In this document: in pieces, positions 7,668 to 15,985 of the stretch | Position numbering within the stretch: position 1 is the first letter of the stretch | How the letters are laid out: every line of letters starts with the position of its first letter | From: Pseudomonadota bacterium | Lineage (GTDB): Bacteria; Pseudomonadota; Alphaproteobacteria; Rhizobiales; Beijerinckiaceae | Length of the DNA: 46,746 nucleotides | Reading direction: 5' to 3' | Assembly: GCA_023423995.1 (NCBI GenBank) | Contig: JAFAEL010000143.1 | Span: 1 to 46,746 of the forward strand | Program-made: the position numbers and the translations under genes | Notes under the pieces: generated by a model | Databases searched by the model: none | Told to the model about the DNA's origin: nothing | Seen by the model: only the letters and a program-made list of their open reading frames with translations

Positions 7668-8450
7668 ATGGATCTGAAACTCGGCGGACAGAAGGTCCTC
7701 ATCACCGGCGCCTCGCAGGGCATCGGTGAAGGGCTGGCGCATGCCTTCGCGGGCGAAGGCTGCCATCTTCATCTCACCGCCCGCGCGGCCGACAAGCTCG
7801 ACGCGATGGCGCGCGAGATCGTCGCCGAGCACAAGGTGAGCGTCACCTATACGGCGGCCGACATGACCCAGGAGGGCGCCGTCGAGCGCATCGTCGAGGA
7901 GGCCGGCGACGTCGGCATCCTCATCAACAATGCGGGCGTGATCCCGAGCGGCAACCTGTTCGAGATCGGTCCGAAGAAGTGGCGCGACGGCTGGGCGCTG
8001 AAGGGCTTCGGCTATGCCGACATGATCCGCGCCGTCTATCCGAAGATGAAGGCCCGCGGCGGCGGCGTCATCCTCAACAACATCGGCAATGGCGGCGAGG
8101 TCTGCGACCCGCAATACATCGAGGGCGCGGCCGGCAACGCCTCCATCATGGCGATGACACGGGCTCTCGGCGGGCGCAGCCTCGACGACAACATCCGCGT
8201 GGTCGGCGTGAACCCCGGGCCGGTCGACACGAGCCGCATCTACAACATGCTGCGCAAATGGGCGGATACCGAGTTCGGCGACGAGAGCCGCTACGAGGAA
8301 CTGCTCGAGCGCTATCCGCTGAAGCGCCCGGCCCGCATCCACGAGATCACGGACCTGTTCCTGTTCCTGGCCTCGTTCCGGTCCGGCTACACGTCCGGCA
8401 CCGTCATCACGGTCGATGGCGGCATCGCGTCCCGCCGCTCGGTCGTCTGA
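7668..8450 (+). CDS. SDR-family protein with GxxxN in place of the catalytic YxxxK
   Basis: 260 residues. The Rossmann cofactor site is intact (TGASQGIGE at 13-21; NNAG at 87-90) and the C terminus has the usual TVDGG. The catalytic elements are not: the Ser position is Gly140 (ILNNIG), the active-site Tyr is Gly153, and the Lys is Asn157 (G-A-A-G-N). The alignment is fixed by the following MTRALGGRSLDDNIRVVGV and PGPVDT segments. The protein probably binds NAD(P) but cannot use ordinary SDR chemistry. It may catalyse another reaction, such as lyase, epimerase or hydratase type. It is the second gene of the aminotransferase operon. The second SDR of this kind is at 20605-21363. Confidence 0.85.
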   Translation: MDLKLGGQKVLITGASQGIGEGLAHAFAGEGCHLHLTARAADKLDAMAREIVAEHKVSVTYTAADMTQEGAVERIVEEAGDVGILINNAGVIPSGNLFEIGPKKWRDGWALKGFGYADMIRAVYPKMKARGGGVILNNIGNGGEVCDPQYIEGAAGNASIMAMTRALGGRSLDDNIRVVGVNPGPVDTSRIYNMLRKWADTEFGDESRYEELLERYPLKRPARIHEITDLFLFLASFRSGYTSGTVITVDGGIASRRSVV

Positions 8451-8461
8451 GGAGAAAGCGC

Positions 8462-9343
8462 ATGCCCTTTGCGACCGCCAGCGACGGCGTCAAGCTGCAT
8501 TACGAGGCTGCCGGGCGCGGCACGCCGATCGTCTTCGTGCACGAGTTCGGCGGGTCCCACTGGAGCTGGGAGCCGCAGATGAACTTCTTCACGCGCCGGC
8601 ATCTCTGCGTGACCTATGCGGCGCGCGGCTACGCGCCGTCCGACATCCCGGAGGACGTCTCCGCCTATTCCCAGGCGCGGGCGGCCGACGACATCGTCGA
8701 CGTGATGAGCGCCAACGGCATCGACAAGGCGCATCTCGTCGGCCTGTCGATGGGTGGTTTCGCCGTCCTGCACGCCGGGCTGCGCCACCCCGACCGGATC
8801 CTCTCGATCACGGCGGCCGGGGCCGGCTACGGCGCCGAGAAGGCGCACGAGGACTATTTCAAGGGCATCTCGGACCAGGTCGCGACCAATTTCGAGACGA
8901 AGGGCGCGAAGAACTTCGCGCCGACCTATGCCGAGGGCGCCTCGCGGGTGCAGTTCCAGGACAAGGACCCGCGCGGCTGGCAGCTCTTCGCCGAGCGTCT
9001 CGGCCAGCACTCCGACCGTGGCGCCGCCAACACGATGCGGGGCGTGCAGATGAAGCGGCCCTCGCTCTACGACCTGGAGGCCGAGTTCAAGGCCATGAAG
9101 GCGCCGCTCCTCGTCATGGTGGGCGACGAGGACGACCATTGCCTGCAGCCCGGGATCTTCCTGAAGAAGACGGTCCCGGCCTCCGGCCTCGCCGTGTTCC
9201 CGAAATCGGGCCACACGCTGAATCTCGAGGAGCCCGCGCTTTTCAACCAGATCCTGGCCGAGTTCATCGCCCAGGTGGAGGCGGGGCGCTGGGGGCCTCG
9301 CGATCCGCGCGCCAACCCGGCCCAGATCATGCGGACCGAATAG
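8462..9343 (+). CDS. Alpha/beta-fold hydrolase
   Basis: 293 residues, the alpha/beta hydrolase_1 fold. The nucleophile elbow is GLSMGG with Ser96, the oxyanion strand is FVHEFGGSHWSW (25-36), the acid is probably Asp in VMVGDEDDH, and the base is His in FPKSGHTLNLEEP near the C terminus. The family includes C-C bond hydrolases, esterases and N-formylmaleamate deformylase-like amidases, so the bond cleaved is not determined. An AGGAGAAAG ribosome site just before the ATG sits 11 bases after the SDR stop. It is followed at once by a carbamoylase-like gene, which suggests a multi-step hydrolytic pathway. Confidence 0.85.
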   Translation: MPFATASDGVKLHYEAAGRGTPIVFVHEFGGSHWSWEPQMNFFTRRHLCVTYAARGYAPSDIPEDVSAYSQARAADDIVDVMSANGIDKAHLVGLSMGGFAVLHAGLRHPDRILSITAAGAGYGAEKAHEDYFKGISDQVATNFETKGAKNFAPTYAEGASRVQFQDKDPRGWQLFAERLGQHSDRGAANTMRGVQMKRPSLYDLEAEFKAMKAPLLVMVGDEDDHCLQPGIFLKKTVPASGLAVFPKSGHTLNLEEPALFNQILAEFIAQVEAGRWGPRDPRANPAQIMRTE

Positions 9344-9344
9344 G

Positions 9345-10583
9345 GTGCGGCCGTCCGACCATGTGGACGGCGACCGGCTCTGGGGTCGCCTCATGGCGCT
9401 CGCCGAGTACGGCGCGCGCCCGGATGGCGGCGTCGACCGGCAGACGCTTACCGAGGCCGAGATCGAGGCCCGGGCCGAGCTCGTCAGGTGGGGCAGGGCG
9501 CTCGGCCTGACGCCGTTCACAGACGCGGCCGCGAACCTGTTTCTGCGCCTGGAGGGCCGGGAGCCGGAGCTGCCGCCGGTCCTGGCCGGCTCGCATATCG
9601 ATTCTCAGCCGACGGGGGGCAAGTTCGACGGCGCCTATGGCGTGCTCGCGGCGCTGGAGGCCGTGCAGGCGATCCAGGAGGCGGGCGTCAGGCCGCGCCG
9701 CTCGATCGAGGTCGTGGCCTGGACGAACGAGGAGGCCTCGCGCTTCGCGCCCGGCATGACGGGCTCCGAATTGTTCACCGGCGTGAAGACGCTGGAGCAG
9801 GTCGCCGGCCTGAAGGACGGCGACGGCATCCGGATGGGCGACGCCCTCGCCGCCGTCCTCGCCGCCGATCGGGACATCCCCCAGCGCCCCTTCGGGCTCC
9901 CCGTCGCAGCGTTCCTGGAGCCGCATATCGAGCAGGGTCCTGTTCTCGAGCGCGAGGGCATCCCGGTCGGCATCGTGAGCGGCATCCAGGGCACCCGCCG
10001 CTACCGCGTTCGCGTCACGGGCGAGGCTGCGCATGCCGGCACCGCCGAGCGGCACGAGCGCCGCGATGCCCTGATGGCGGCCATCCGCATGGTGGCCGCG
10101 ATGGACAGGGCCGCGATGGATCCGGCCGACGCGAAGCTGACCGTGGGTCTATTCCAGGTGACGCCGAACGCGCCCTCCGTCGTGCCCGCGGAGGTCTTCT
10201 TCTCGATCGACCTTCGCCATCCGGAAAACGAGGTGGTGGACCGGCTCGACGGCGAGATCCGCCGCATCGTCGAGGCGGAACGGGGTCCGTGCGACGCCGC
10301 GCTGAACCAGATCGCGCTTGCGCCCTCGCTGTCGTTCTCGCCCGAGATCCGCGAGACGCTCTCCCGCGCCGCATCCGACCTCGGCATCGCGCATCGCGAC
10401 ATCTACTCGGCCGCCGGCCACGATGCGCGGCAGCTGCACTATTTTTGCCCGACCGGGATGATCTTCGTGCCCTGCCGCGACGGCATCAGCCACAATCCGG
10501 CCGAATGGGCCGAACCGGCCGACCTGACCGCCGGCGCGAAGGTGCTGGCCGACGCCCTGTTCGAGCTTGCCGACGCGGCGTGA
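9345..10583 (+). CDS. M20-family N-carbamoyl-amino-acid hydrolase / allantoate amidohydrolase-like enzyme
   Basis: 412 residues with GTG start one base after the hydrolase stop. Features of the HyuC/AllC/beta-ureidopropionase branch are clear: GSHIDSQPTGGKFDGAYG (metal His and Asp), WTNEEASRF (Glu pair), EPHIEQGP, TGEAAHAG in the dimerisation domain, and AGHDA near the end. These enzymes hydrolyse N-carbamoyl or ureido groups, releasing ammonia and CO2 with the free amine, using two metal ions. The exact substrate (carbamoyl amino acid, ureidopropionate or allantoate) is not resolved. It is the last gene of the plus-strand operon; a small GCGGT/ACCGC hairpin (10616-10628) separates it from the convergent cupin. 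Confidence 0.87.
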   Translation: MRPSDHVDGDRLWGRLMALAEYGARPDGGVDRQTLTEAEIEARAELVRWGRALGLTPFTDAAANLFLRLEGREPELPPVLAGSHIDSQPTGGKFDGAYGVLAALEAVQAIQEAGVRPRRSIEVVAWTNEEASRFAPGMTGSELFTGVKTLEQVAGLKDGDGIRMGDALAAVLAADRDIPQRPFGLPVAAFLEPHIEQGPVLEREGIPVGIVSGIQGTRRYRVRVTGEAAHAGTAERHERRDALMAAIRMVAAMDRAAMDPADAKLTVGLFQVTPNAPSVVPAEVFFSIDLRHPENEVVDRLDGEIRRIVEAERGPCDAALNQIALAPSLSFSPEIRETLSRAASDLGIAHRDIYSAAGHDARQLHYFCPTGMIFVPCRDGISHNPAEWAEPADLTAGAKVLADALFELADAA

Positions 10584-10631
10584 GCAGCGCCGGGAGCTGG
10601 CTGCCGGAGGTCCGTGCGGTCGTACCGCCGG

Positions 10632-10982
10632 TCAGCTGACGATGACGAACACCTTGCGCAAGGTCGCCTTGACCTCCCAGACGCCTCCCGTGAGAGGGGA
10701 GCAGAAGACGGTGTCGCCGGCCGCGATCTGGATCGGCTCGCCGTCATCCGGCGTGAAGGTGGCCTCTCCCGCCAGGAAGTGCATGACTTCGCCCTCCTTC
10801 ACGTCGCGCCGATAGGTGCCCGGGCTGCACTCCCAGATTCCCGTGCGGGTGCTCTCGAGCCCCGGGATGGCGACGCGCAGGCCCTGGAGTTCGCAGGCGG
10901 GTTCGCTGATCGGCGTCTTCACCGGGCCCCAGCTTTCGAGCCCGTTCGCCGAGGCGCTGTTCTTGATGATCTGGATGGCCAT
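10632..10982 (-). CDS. Small cupin-domain protein (DUF861/EutQ-like)
   Basis: 116 residues forming one double-stranded beta-helix. Cupin motif 1 is weak (GIWECSPGTYRRDVKEGEVMHFLAGEATF in the protein middle) and motif 2 is IAAGDTVFCSP; only part of the histidine/glutamate metal set remains, as in the cupin_3 group. The ATG at 10982 is preferred over upstream in-frame starts because the conserved domain begins there. Such proteins bind small sugars or amino-acid derivatives or act as isomerases. It is convergent with the carbamoylase-like gene and lies upstream of livF on the same strand, separated by about 173 bases, so its pathway is uncertain. Confidence 0.75.
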   Translation of the reverse strand: MAIQIIKNSASANGLESWGPVKTPISEPACELQGLRVAIPGLESTRTGIWECSPGTYRRDVKEGEVMHFLAGEATFTPDDGEPIQIAAGDTVFCSPLTGGVWEVKATLRKVFVIVS

Positions 10983-11137
10983 GTAGTCTGTTCTGCACTT
11001 CCCTGAGCACCAGGCCTCTGCGGGATGCCGCCGAGCGCCGTCTCGTAGCTTCGCCCCGTATGGAGCGGCCTGTATCGCGTCAATCGTGGCCGCTGGCTCG
11101 TCGTCCGATCCCCACACGTGTTTTGGCCGTTGGAGCC

Positions 11138-11156
11138 GGGCGCCGCTCCCGCGCCC
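11138..11156 (-). terminator. Hairpin at the end of the liv operon
   Basis: GGGCGC and GCGCCC arms with a seven-base loop overlap the last base of the livF stop codon, on the transcribed minus strand. No T-tract follows, so intrinsic termination is uncertain; 3'-end protection is equally possible. Confidence 0.35.
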
Positions 11157-11869
11157 TACACGGCGAGGTATCGCTGCTTGATTTCCTCGTTGTCGCGCAG
11201 CTCGGCGATTGTGGACCGGTGGACCACCTGACCCTTGTCGATCACCGTCGCGTGGGTGGCGACGCCGAGGCAGAAGTGCATGTTCTGCTCGGCCAGAAGG
11301 ATCGTCACTCCCATGTCCCGCAGCCGCCTGATCAGGTCGCCGATCGCCTGCACGATGATGGGCGCGAGCCCCTCGCTCGGCTCGTCGAGCAGGAGGATCT
11401 CGGGGTTGCCCATCAGGGTCCTGGCGATGGTGAGCATCTGCTGCTCGCCGCCCGAGAGGCGCCCGGCCAGCCGCTCCTTCATGCCGGCCAGGATCGGAAA
11501 CACCTCGTAGACCGTCTCGAGATCCCAGTGCGTCGCGCCGCCCGGTCCGGTCTTGGCGGCGATGACGAGATTGTCCTCGACGCTGTGCTCGGGAAAGACC
11601 TGCCGGTCCTCGGGCACGTAGCCGATCCCGGCCCGCGCGACGCGATAGGGCGGACGGCCCGAGACGGTCTCGCCGCCCAGGAGGACGCGCCCGCGGCGCG
11701 GCGGCGCGATGCCGATGATCGTCTTGAAGGTCGTGGACTTCCCGGCGCCGTTCCGGCCGAGAAGCGCCATCGTTTGGCCTTTCTCGACCGAGAGGTCGAT
11801 GCCGAAGAGGATCTGGCTCGCGCCGTAGAAGACGTCGGCCTGCTCGATGCGGAGAAGAGGTTCGCCCAT
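11156..11869 (-). CDS. livF: Branched-chain amino acid-type ABC transporter ATP-binding protein LivF
   Basis: 237 residues, the compact ATPase of the HAAT importer family. Walker A is GRNGAGKS (38-45), signature LSGGEQQ, Walker B ILLLDEPSEGLAP, and switch His is replaced by LLAEQNMHF, which is typical of LivF, where the position is Gln. The ATG overlaps the livG stop by one base. It works with LivG on the LivH/LivM channel. It is the last cistron of a seven-gene minus-strand run that begins with a Baeyer-Villiger monooxygenase, so the imported compound is probably the monooxygenase pathway substrate and not a branched-chain amino acid. Confidence 0.92.
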   Translation of the reverse strand: MGEPLLRIEQADVFYGASQILFGIDLSVEKGQTMALLGRNGAGKSTTFKTIIGIAPPRRGRVLLGGETVSGRPPYRVARAGIGYVPEDRQVFPEHSVEDNLVIAAKTGPGGATHWDLETVYEVFPILAGMKERLAGRLSGGEQQMLTIARTLMGNPEILLLDEPSEGLAPIIVQAIGDLIRRLRDMGVTILLAEQNMHFCLGVATHATVIDKGQVVHRSTIAELRDNEEIKQRYLAV

Positions 11870-12633
11870 CAGGCCGCGCTCGCCTCGGCTGCGTGGTGAT
11901 CCGTCCCGAGATAGGCGTCGATCACGTCCTGGTTCGTCCTGATCTCGTCCGCGGTGCCTCGCGCCAGCACCTGGCCGTATTTCAGCACGTAAATCGCCTG
12001 GGCGATGCGGAAGACGATGTCCATGTCGTGCTCGATGAAGAGCACCGTCATGCCGGTGACCTCCCAGAGTCGCTGGACGGTGCCGATCATGCGCCAGCGC
12101 TCCTCCGGCCCCATTCCGGCGGTGGGTTCGTCCAGGAGCAGCACGGTCGGCTCCATCGCGAGGGCGAGCGCGATGTCGAGGAGCTTCTGGTCGCCATGCG
12201 AGAGGTTGCGGGACAGAGTCTCGGCCTTCGGCCCGAGCGTCAGGAGCGTGAGGATCTCCTCGACCCGGGCGGCCGTGTCGTCGAGCGGGAAGCGGCGGAG
12301 CACCGTCCAGGAGAGACGCCGGTGCGAGGTCACGGCGGCCGTCAGCGCCTCGCGCACCGTCAGGCTTGGGAACAGCGCGGCTACCTGGAAGGCGCGGGCC
12401 ATGCCCCGGCGCACGACCTCCAGGCTGGAGAGGCCGACGATGTCTTCGCCGTTCAGGATGACGCGCCCCGCATCGGGCCGGAACGCGCCCGAGATGAGGT
12501 TGAAGAAGGTCGTCTTGCCGGCCCCGTTGGGCCCGATGATGGCGCTGAGCGAGCCCTTGGGAAAATCGATGGAAACGTCGCGGGTCGCCTGCACGCCCCC
12601 GAAGGACTTCGAGAGGTTCTGGACGCTCAGCAT
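11869..12633 (-). CDS. livG: Branched-chain amino acid-type ABC transporter ATP-binding protein LivG
   Basis: 254 residues. Walker A GPNGAGKT (34-41), the LivG-type signature LSHGDQ, Walker B VLLLDEPTAGMGPEE and switch histidine in LFIEHDMD are all present, with the family's C-terminal BCA_ABC_TP_C extension (VIDAYLG). The ATG at 12633 shares one base with the livM stop; upstream in-frame starts would run into livM. It pairs with LivF to power LivH-LivM. The tail HHAAEASAA is not conserved. Confidence 0.92.
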   Translation of the reverse strand: MLSVQNLSKSFGGVQATRDVSIDFPKGSLSAIIGPNGAGKTTFFNLISGAFRPDAGRVILNGEDIVGLSSLEVVRRGMARAFQVAALFPSLTVREALTAAVTSHRRLSWTVLRRFPLDDTAARVEEILTLLTLGPKAETLSRNLSHGDQKLLDIALALAMEPTVLLLDEPTAGMGPEERWRMIGTVQRLWEVTGMTVLFIEHDMDIVFRIAQAIYVLKYGQVLARGTADEIRTNQDVIDAYLGTDHHAAEASAA

Positions 12634-13652
12634 CAGGCGACCCCACGCTCGGAGATGCTCTCCGCCGGCGCCGGGACGGGAGCCGCCGCGGTCTCCCGCG
12701 TCCCGCGCCGTCGGCCGAACCACTCCATCAGGTAGTCGCCAACGCCCTGGCGCAGCCCGAGCACGATCGCCAGGATCAGGAGCCCGAGCACCAGTCCGTG
12801 ATGCTCCGTGTAGATGGTCACCGTGCGGTTCAGGAGTTGCAGCAGGAACGCGCCGATCAGCGGCCCCATGAAAAGCTGGGAGCCACCCAGCATGATCATG
12901 AAGATCGCCTCGCCGGAGGTCGTCCAGAAGCCGAATTCCGGGTAGGCCCCCGACACGAAGAGCGCGAGCAGGATGCCGGCGACGCTCGCCATCGACCCGG
13001 CGAAGACGAAGATGCCGAGCTTGGCCATGACGACGTTGACGCCGAGGAAGTTCGCCCGGCTCGGATTGTCCCGCACCAGCCGGAGCGTATAGCCGAACGG
13101 GGACATCCAGACCTGCCGCATCAGCAGCACGCAGGCGACGAAGACGACGGCGCAGAAGCCGTACAGGGTCGTCCCCTCGTTGAGGTTGAAGCCGAGGAAC
13201 GGTGGGCGCGGGATGCCGCCCATCAGCCCCTGGTCGCCGCCCGTGAGGCTGACCCAGGTCAGGATGATGGAGTGGATGAACATCTGGAACGCGAGGGTGA
13301 TGAAGGAGAAGTAGATCTCCTTCAGGCGAACGCAGATGGCGCCGATCACGAGCGCCACCAGCGCCGTTCCGGCGATCGTGGCCGCGACCGCGACTGGGAT
13401 CGATACGCGGCCCGATTGCATCAGCAGCCCGAAGATGTAGGCGCCGGACGCGAAATAGGCTGCATGGCCGAAGGAGACGAGGCCGGTCAGCCCGACCAGC
13501 ATGTTGAGCGACATCGCCAGCAGCCCGTAGGCCATGACGTAGATCAGGAAGTCGCGCAGCGCCGCCTGGGGAAAGACGAGCGGCAATGCCAGGAGCAAGG
13601 CCAGCCCCGCCGCGGCGAGGCCGGCATCCCGCAGGAGACCGGACCGCATCAT
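12633..13652 (-). CDS. livM: Branched-chain amino acid-type ABC permease LivM
   Basis: 339 residues with about nine to ten hydrophobic helices. The LivM hallmark MSLNMLVGLTGLVSFGHAA (about 47-65) and the cytoplasmic loop RLVRDNPSRANFLGVNV are clear. The last 30 residues are a proline/alanine-rich cytoplasmic tail. It overlaps livH by four bases upstream and livG by one downstream. It forms the membrane channel with LivH. The ligand range of this permease family is wide (amino acids, amides, urea, aromatic acids). Confidence 0.92.
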   Translation of the reverse strand: MMRSGLLRDAGLAAAGLALLLALPLVFPQAALRDFLIYVMAYGLLAMSLNMLVGLTGLVSFGHAAYFASGAYIFGLLMQSGRVSIPVAVAATIAGTALVALVIGAICVRLKEIYFSFITLAFQMFIHSIILTWVSLTGGDQGLMGGIPRPPFLGFNLNEGTTLYGFCAVVFVACVLLMRQVWMSPFGYTLRLVRDNPSRANFLGVNVVMAKLGIFVFAGSMASVAGILLALFVSGAYPEFGFWTTSGEAIFMIMLGGSQLFMGPLIGAFLLQLLNRTVTIYTEHHGLVLGLLILAIVLGLRQGVGDYLMEWFGRRRGTRETAAAPVPAPAESISERGVA

Positions 13653-14554
13653 CGGGCCGCCTCCCGTCCGAGCAGGCCGCTGGGCTTCAGGACGAGCACC
13701 GCCGCCATCAGGGCGAACATCAGGCCGTCGACGAAGAGGGGGAAGCCGATCGCCCCGAAGGCCCGCGTGAAGCCGATCAGCAGCGCCGCGATCAGGGCAC
13801 CTGCAATGGAGCCCATCCCCCCGATCACCGTGACGATGAAGCTCTCGATGAGGATGGACAGGCCCATGCCGGGCGTAAGCGTGCGGGTCGGTGCCGCGAG
13901 GGCGCCCGCCACGCCGGCGAGGAGGCTTCCGACCCCGAACACGCCCGCATAGAGGGCGGTCGTGTTGATGCCGAGCGCGCCGACCATCTGCGGGTTGATC
14001 GCGAGCGCCCGGATCGTCTTGCCGGTGCGCGTCTTGTTGATGCCGAGCCAGAGCAGCAGGCCGATGAGCAGGCTCGCCGCGATCATGAAGGCGTAATAGG
14101 CCGGGATGAACCCGCCGAAGAGCTCGATCGGCGGCAGGGCGAACGCCTCCGGCATGCCCATCATCTTGTACTCGGCGCCGAAGATGATCTTCACCAGATC
14201 GTCCGCGATCAGGATCACGGCATAGCAGACCAGCAGCTGCATCAGGATGTTCGTGCCGTAGACACGACTAATCAGGAAGCGCTCGAACAGGATTCCGACG
14301 ATGCCGACCCCGATCGCGCCGGCCAGGAAGGCGACCGCGAAGCTCGAGGTCAGCTGGTAGGCGGCGAACGCGAAATACGCGCCCATCATGTAGAAGGCGC
14401 CGTGCGCGAAGTTGATGACGCCCAGTACGCCGAAGATCAGCGACAGGCCGGACGTCACCATGAAGAGCAGCATGCCGACGATCATTGCCGTGGAGAGCTG
14501 CGTGATCAGGCACGCACTCGTCGACACGCATGCTGCCAGAGCCTCGAGATTCAA
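13649..14554 (-). CDS. livH: Branched-chain amino acid-type ABC permease LivH
   Basis: 301 residues, about eight transmembrane helices. The family segments SLIFGVLGVINFAHGAFYM and GMGSIAGALIAALLIG are present, as is the cytoplasmic loop RALAINPQMVGALGIN. The start at 14554 lies 29 bases after a perfect 26-base palindrome (14583-14608) that separates it from livK. That arrangement could reduce permease expression relative to the binding protein. LivH and LivM form the heterodimeric channel. Confidence 0.92.
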   Translation of the reverse strand: MNLEALAACVSTSACLITQLSTAMIVGMLLFMVTSGLSLIFGVLGVINFAHGAFYMMGAYFAFAAYQLTSSFAVAFLAGAIGVGIVGILFERFLISRVYGTNILMQLLVCYAVILIADDLVKIIFGAEYKMMGMPEAFALPPIELFGGFIPAYYAFMIAASLLIGLLLWLGINKTRTGKTIRALAINPQMVGALGINTTALYAGVFGVGSLLAGVAGALAAPTRTLTPGMGLSILIESFIVTVIGGMGSIAGALIAALLIGFTRAFGAIGFPLFVDGLMFALMAAVLVLKPSGLLGREAAR

Positions 14555-14582
14555 CTAGCTCTCCCAGGGTGGAGGACGTCGA

Positions 14583-14608
14583 GGCATGTGGGCGGCCGCC
14601 CACATGCC
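14583..14608 (-). repeat. Perfect 26-base palindrome between livK and livH
   Basis: Arms GGCATGTGGGCGG and its exact complement CCGCCCACATGCC abut with no spacer. In RNA this gives about an 11-base-pair stem with a four-base loop. It starts 17 bases after the livK stop and ends 29 bases before the livH start. It is well placed to stabilise the livK 3' end or cause partial termination. Confidence 0.75.
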
Positions 14609-14624
14609 GGCGGCGCTGCGAAGC

Positions 14625-15887
14625 TCAGGCGTAGCCCTTGCTCTTCTTCCACTGCTGCTCGAGTTCGAGGATCTTGGACCAGGGCACGTCCTTGAAATCC
14701 TCAACCCACGGAGCCTTCGGCACCGTCCGGCCCCAGGCGACAGGATAGTTGATGATCGTGTGGTCGCTGTCCCGCATGGTGACGGTGCCGTCCACGCCGA
14801 AGCCGGATTTCACCGTCATGCCCTTGATCTCGCTGGCGAGAGCCGCGCCGTCCGTCTTGCCGTTGGTACGGCGCAGCGCTTCGAAGATGAACTGCGTCGC
14901 GAGGTAGTTCTGCCAGCCCCAGTTCGTGGATTCATGCCCGGCCGCCTTCGCGAAGGCGTCCGCATAGGCCGTGTTCTCCGGGTTCGACGGGTAGTTCCGG
15001 TTGTAACGGTAGGCCGTGTTGAGCCCCTGCGGGAGCTGCTTGATCGCGGAAAGGACAGGCGGATCGCCGAGACCGCCGCTGAAGAAGGCGGTGTTGGCGA
15101 AGAGCCGGTACAGGTTCGACTGCTCGATGAAGGCGACGAGGTCGCCGCCCCAGAGGGCCGAGTAGACGGCCTGCGGCTTCACCTGGAGCATCTTGGTGAT
15201 GCTCTCGGTGTAGTCCGGCGCGAACAGCTTCGGCCAGAGCTGGTCCACGACCTCGATCTGCGGATCGAACAGCTTCACGTATTCCAGGAACTCGGCCGTG
15301 TTGTCGCGCCCGTACGCGTAATCCGGCGAGCAGGTCGCCCAGCGCTTCAAACCCTTCGCCTTCGAGATCTCGGACGCATAGGTCCCGCCCGCGACCGCGT
15401 CGTGGATGCCTTGCCGGGCACACCGGAAGGCGGTCTTCACGTGAAGCTTCGGGTCGGCCGTAAGAGACGACGTCTCCGAGCAGGTATGCACGCAGAGGAC
15501 GCCGAGGTCGCGGATCACCTCGTGTACCGCGAAGGAGCCCGATGACGCCTCGCCGTCGATCACGATCTCGCAGCCATCGTTGTTGATCAGGTCGCGGGTG
15601 ACGCGGGCCGCTTCGTCAGGCCGTCCCTTGCTGTCGCGGTCGATGACCTCGATCTTCCGCCCGGCGATCCCGCCCGCCTCGTTCACCTGCTGAACCGCCA
15701 CCTGGACGGCAAAGCGGGACGATGTGCCGAGGATGGCGACCCGGCCCGAAAGGATGGTGGGAAGCGCGATGCGGATCGTCTTGGCCTGCGCTCCCGCAAT
15801 ATGCGGGAAACCCGTGATGGCGGCGGCGCCCGCGACCGCGCCGCCGATGAACGAGCGCCGGTCGACGCCGCCCTTGGTCTTCGTCAT
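14625..15887 (-). CDS. Substrate-binding protein of Liv-type ABC importer (Tat-exported)
   Basis: 420 residues from the ATG at 15887, which has a strong AGGAGG site seven bases upstream; an upstream in-frame start at 15959 is not needed. The N terminus carries VDRRSFIGGAVAGAAA, a twin-arginine signal ending near AGAQA. The mature protein is a type I periplasmic binding fold (Peripla_BP_6), starting IRIALPTILSGRVAILG. Members bind branched-chain amino acids, amides, short-chain or aromatic acids. Here it follows a monooxygenase and an esterase in the same transcription direction, suggesting a non-amino-acid ligand. A palindrome follows the gene. Confidence 0.88.
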   Translation of the reverse strand: MTKTKGGVDRRSFIGGAVAGAAAITGFPHIAGAQAKTIRIALPTILSGRVAILGTSSRFAVQVAVQQVNEAGGIAGRKIEVIDRDSKGRPDEAARVTRDLINNDGCEIVIDGEASSGSFAVHEVIRDLGVLCVHTCSETSSLTADPKLHVKTAFRCARQGIHDAVAGGTYASEISKAKGLKRWATCSPDYAYGRDNTAEFLEYVKLFDPQIEVVDQLWPKLFAPDYTESITKMLQVKPQAVYSALWGGDLVAFIEQSNLYRLFANTAFFSGGLGDPPVLSAIKQLPQGLNTAYRYNRNYPSNPENTAYADAFAKAAGHESTNWGWQNYLATQFIFEALRRTNGKTDGAALASEIKGMTVKSGFGVDGTVTMRDSDHTIINYPVAWGRTVPKAPWVEDFKDVPWSKILELEQQWKKSKGYA

Positions 15888-15985
15888 GCGTTCCTCCTGT
15901 CGGCCGGATGTCCCGGCTCTGGTCTTGTTTGCGGGCCCGGGAATCCGGGTCCCTGTCACGGGCCTCTGCGGGCCGTGTCCCTAAT

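Noticed and set aside
7668..8450. Reading the GxxxN SDR as a frameshifted or decayed canonical SDR
   Set aside because: Length, cofactor motif and C terminus are intact, and the same substitutions occur at the same positions in the protein at 20605-21363.
10584..10631. Terminator between carbamoylase-like and cupin genes
   Set aside because: Only a five-base-pair stem with a three-base loop (10616-10628) is present, too weak to call as a separate feature.
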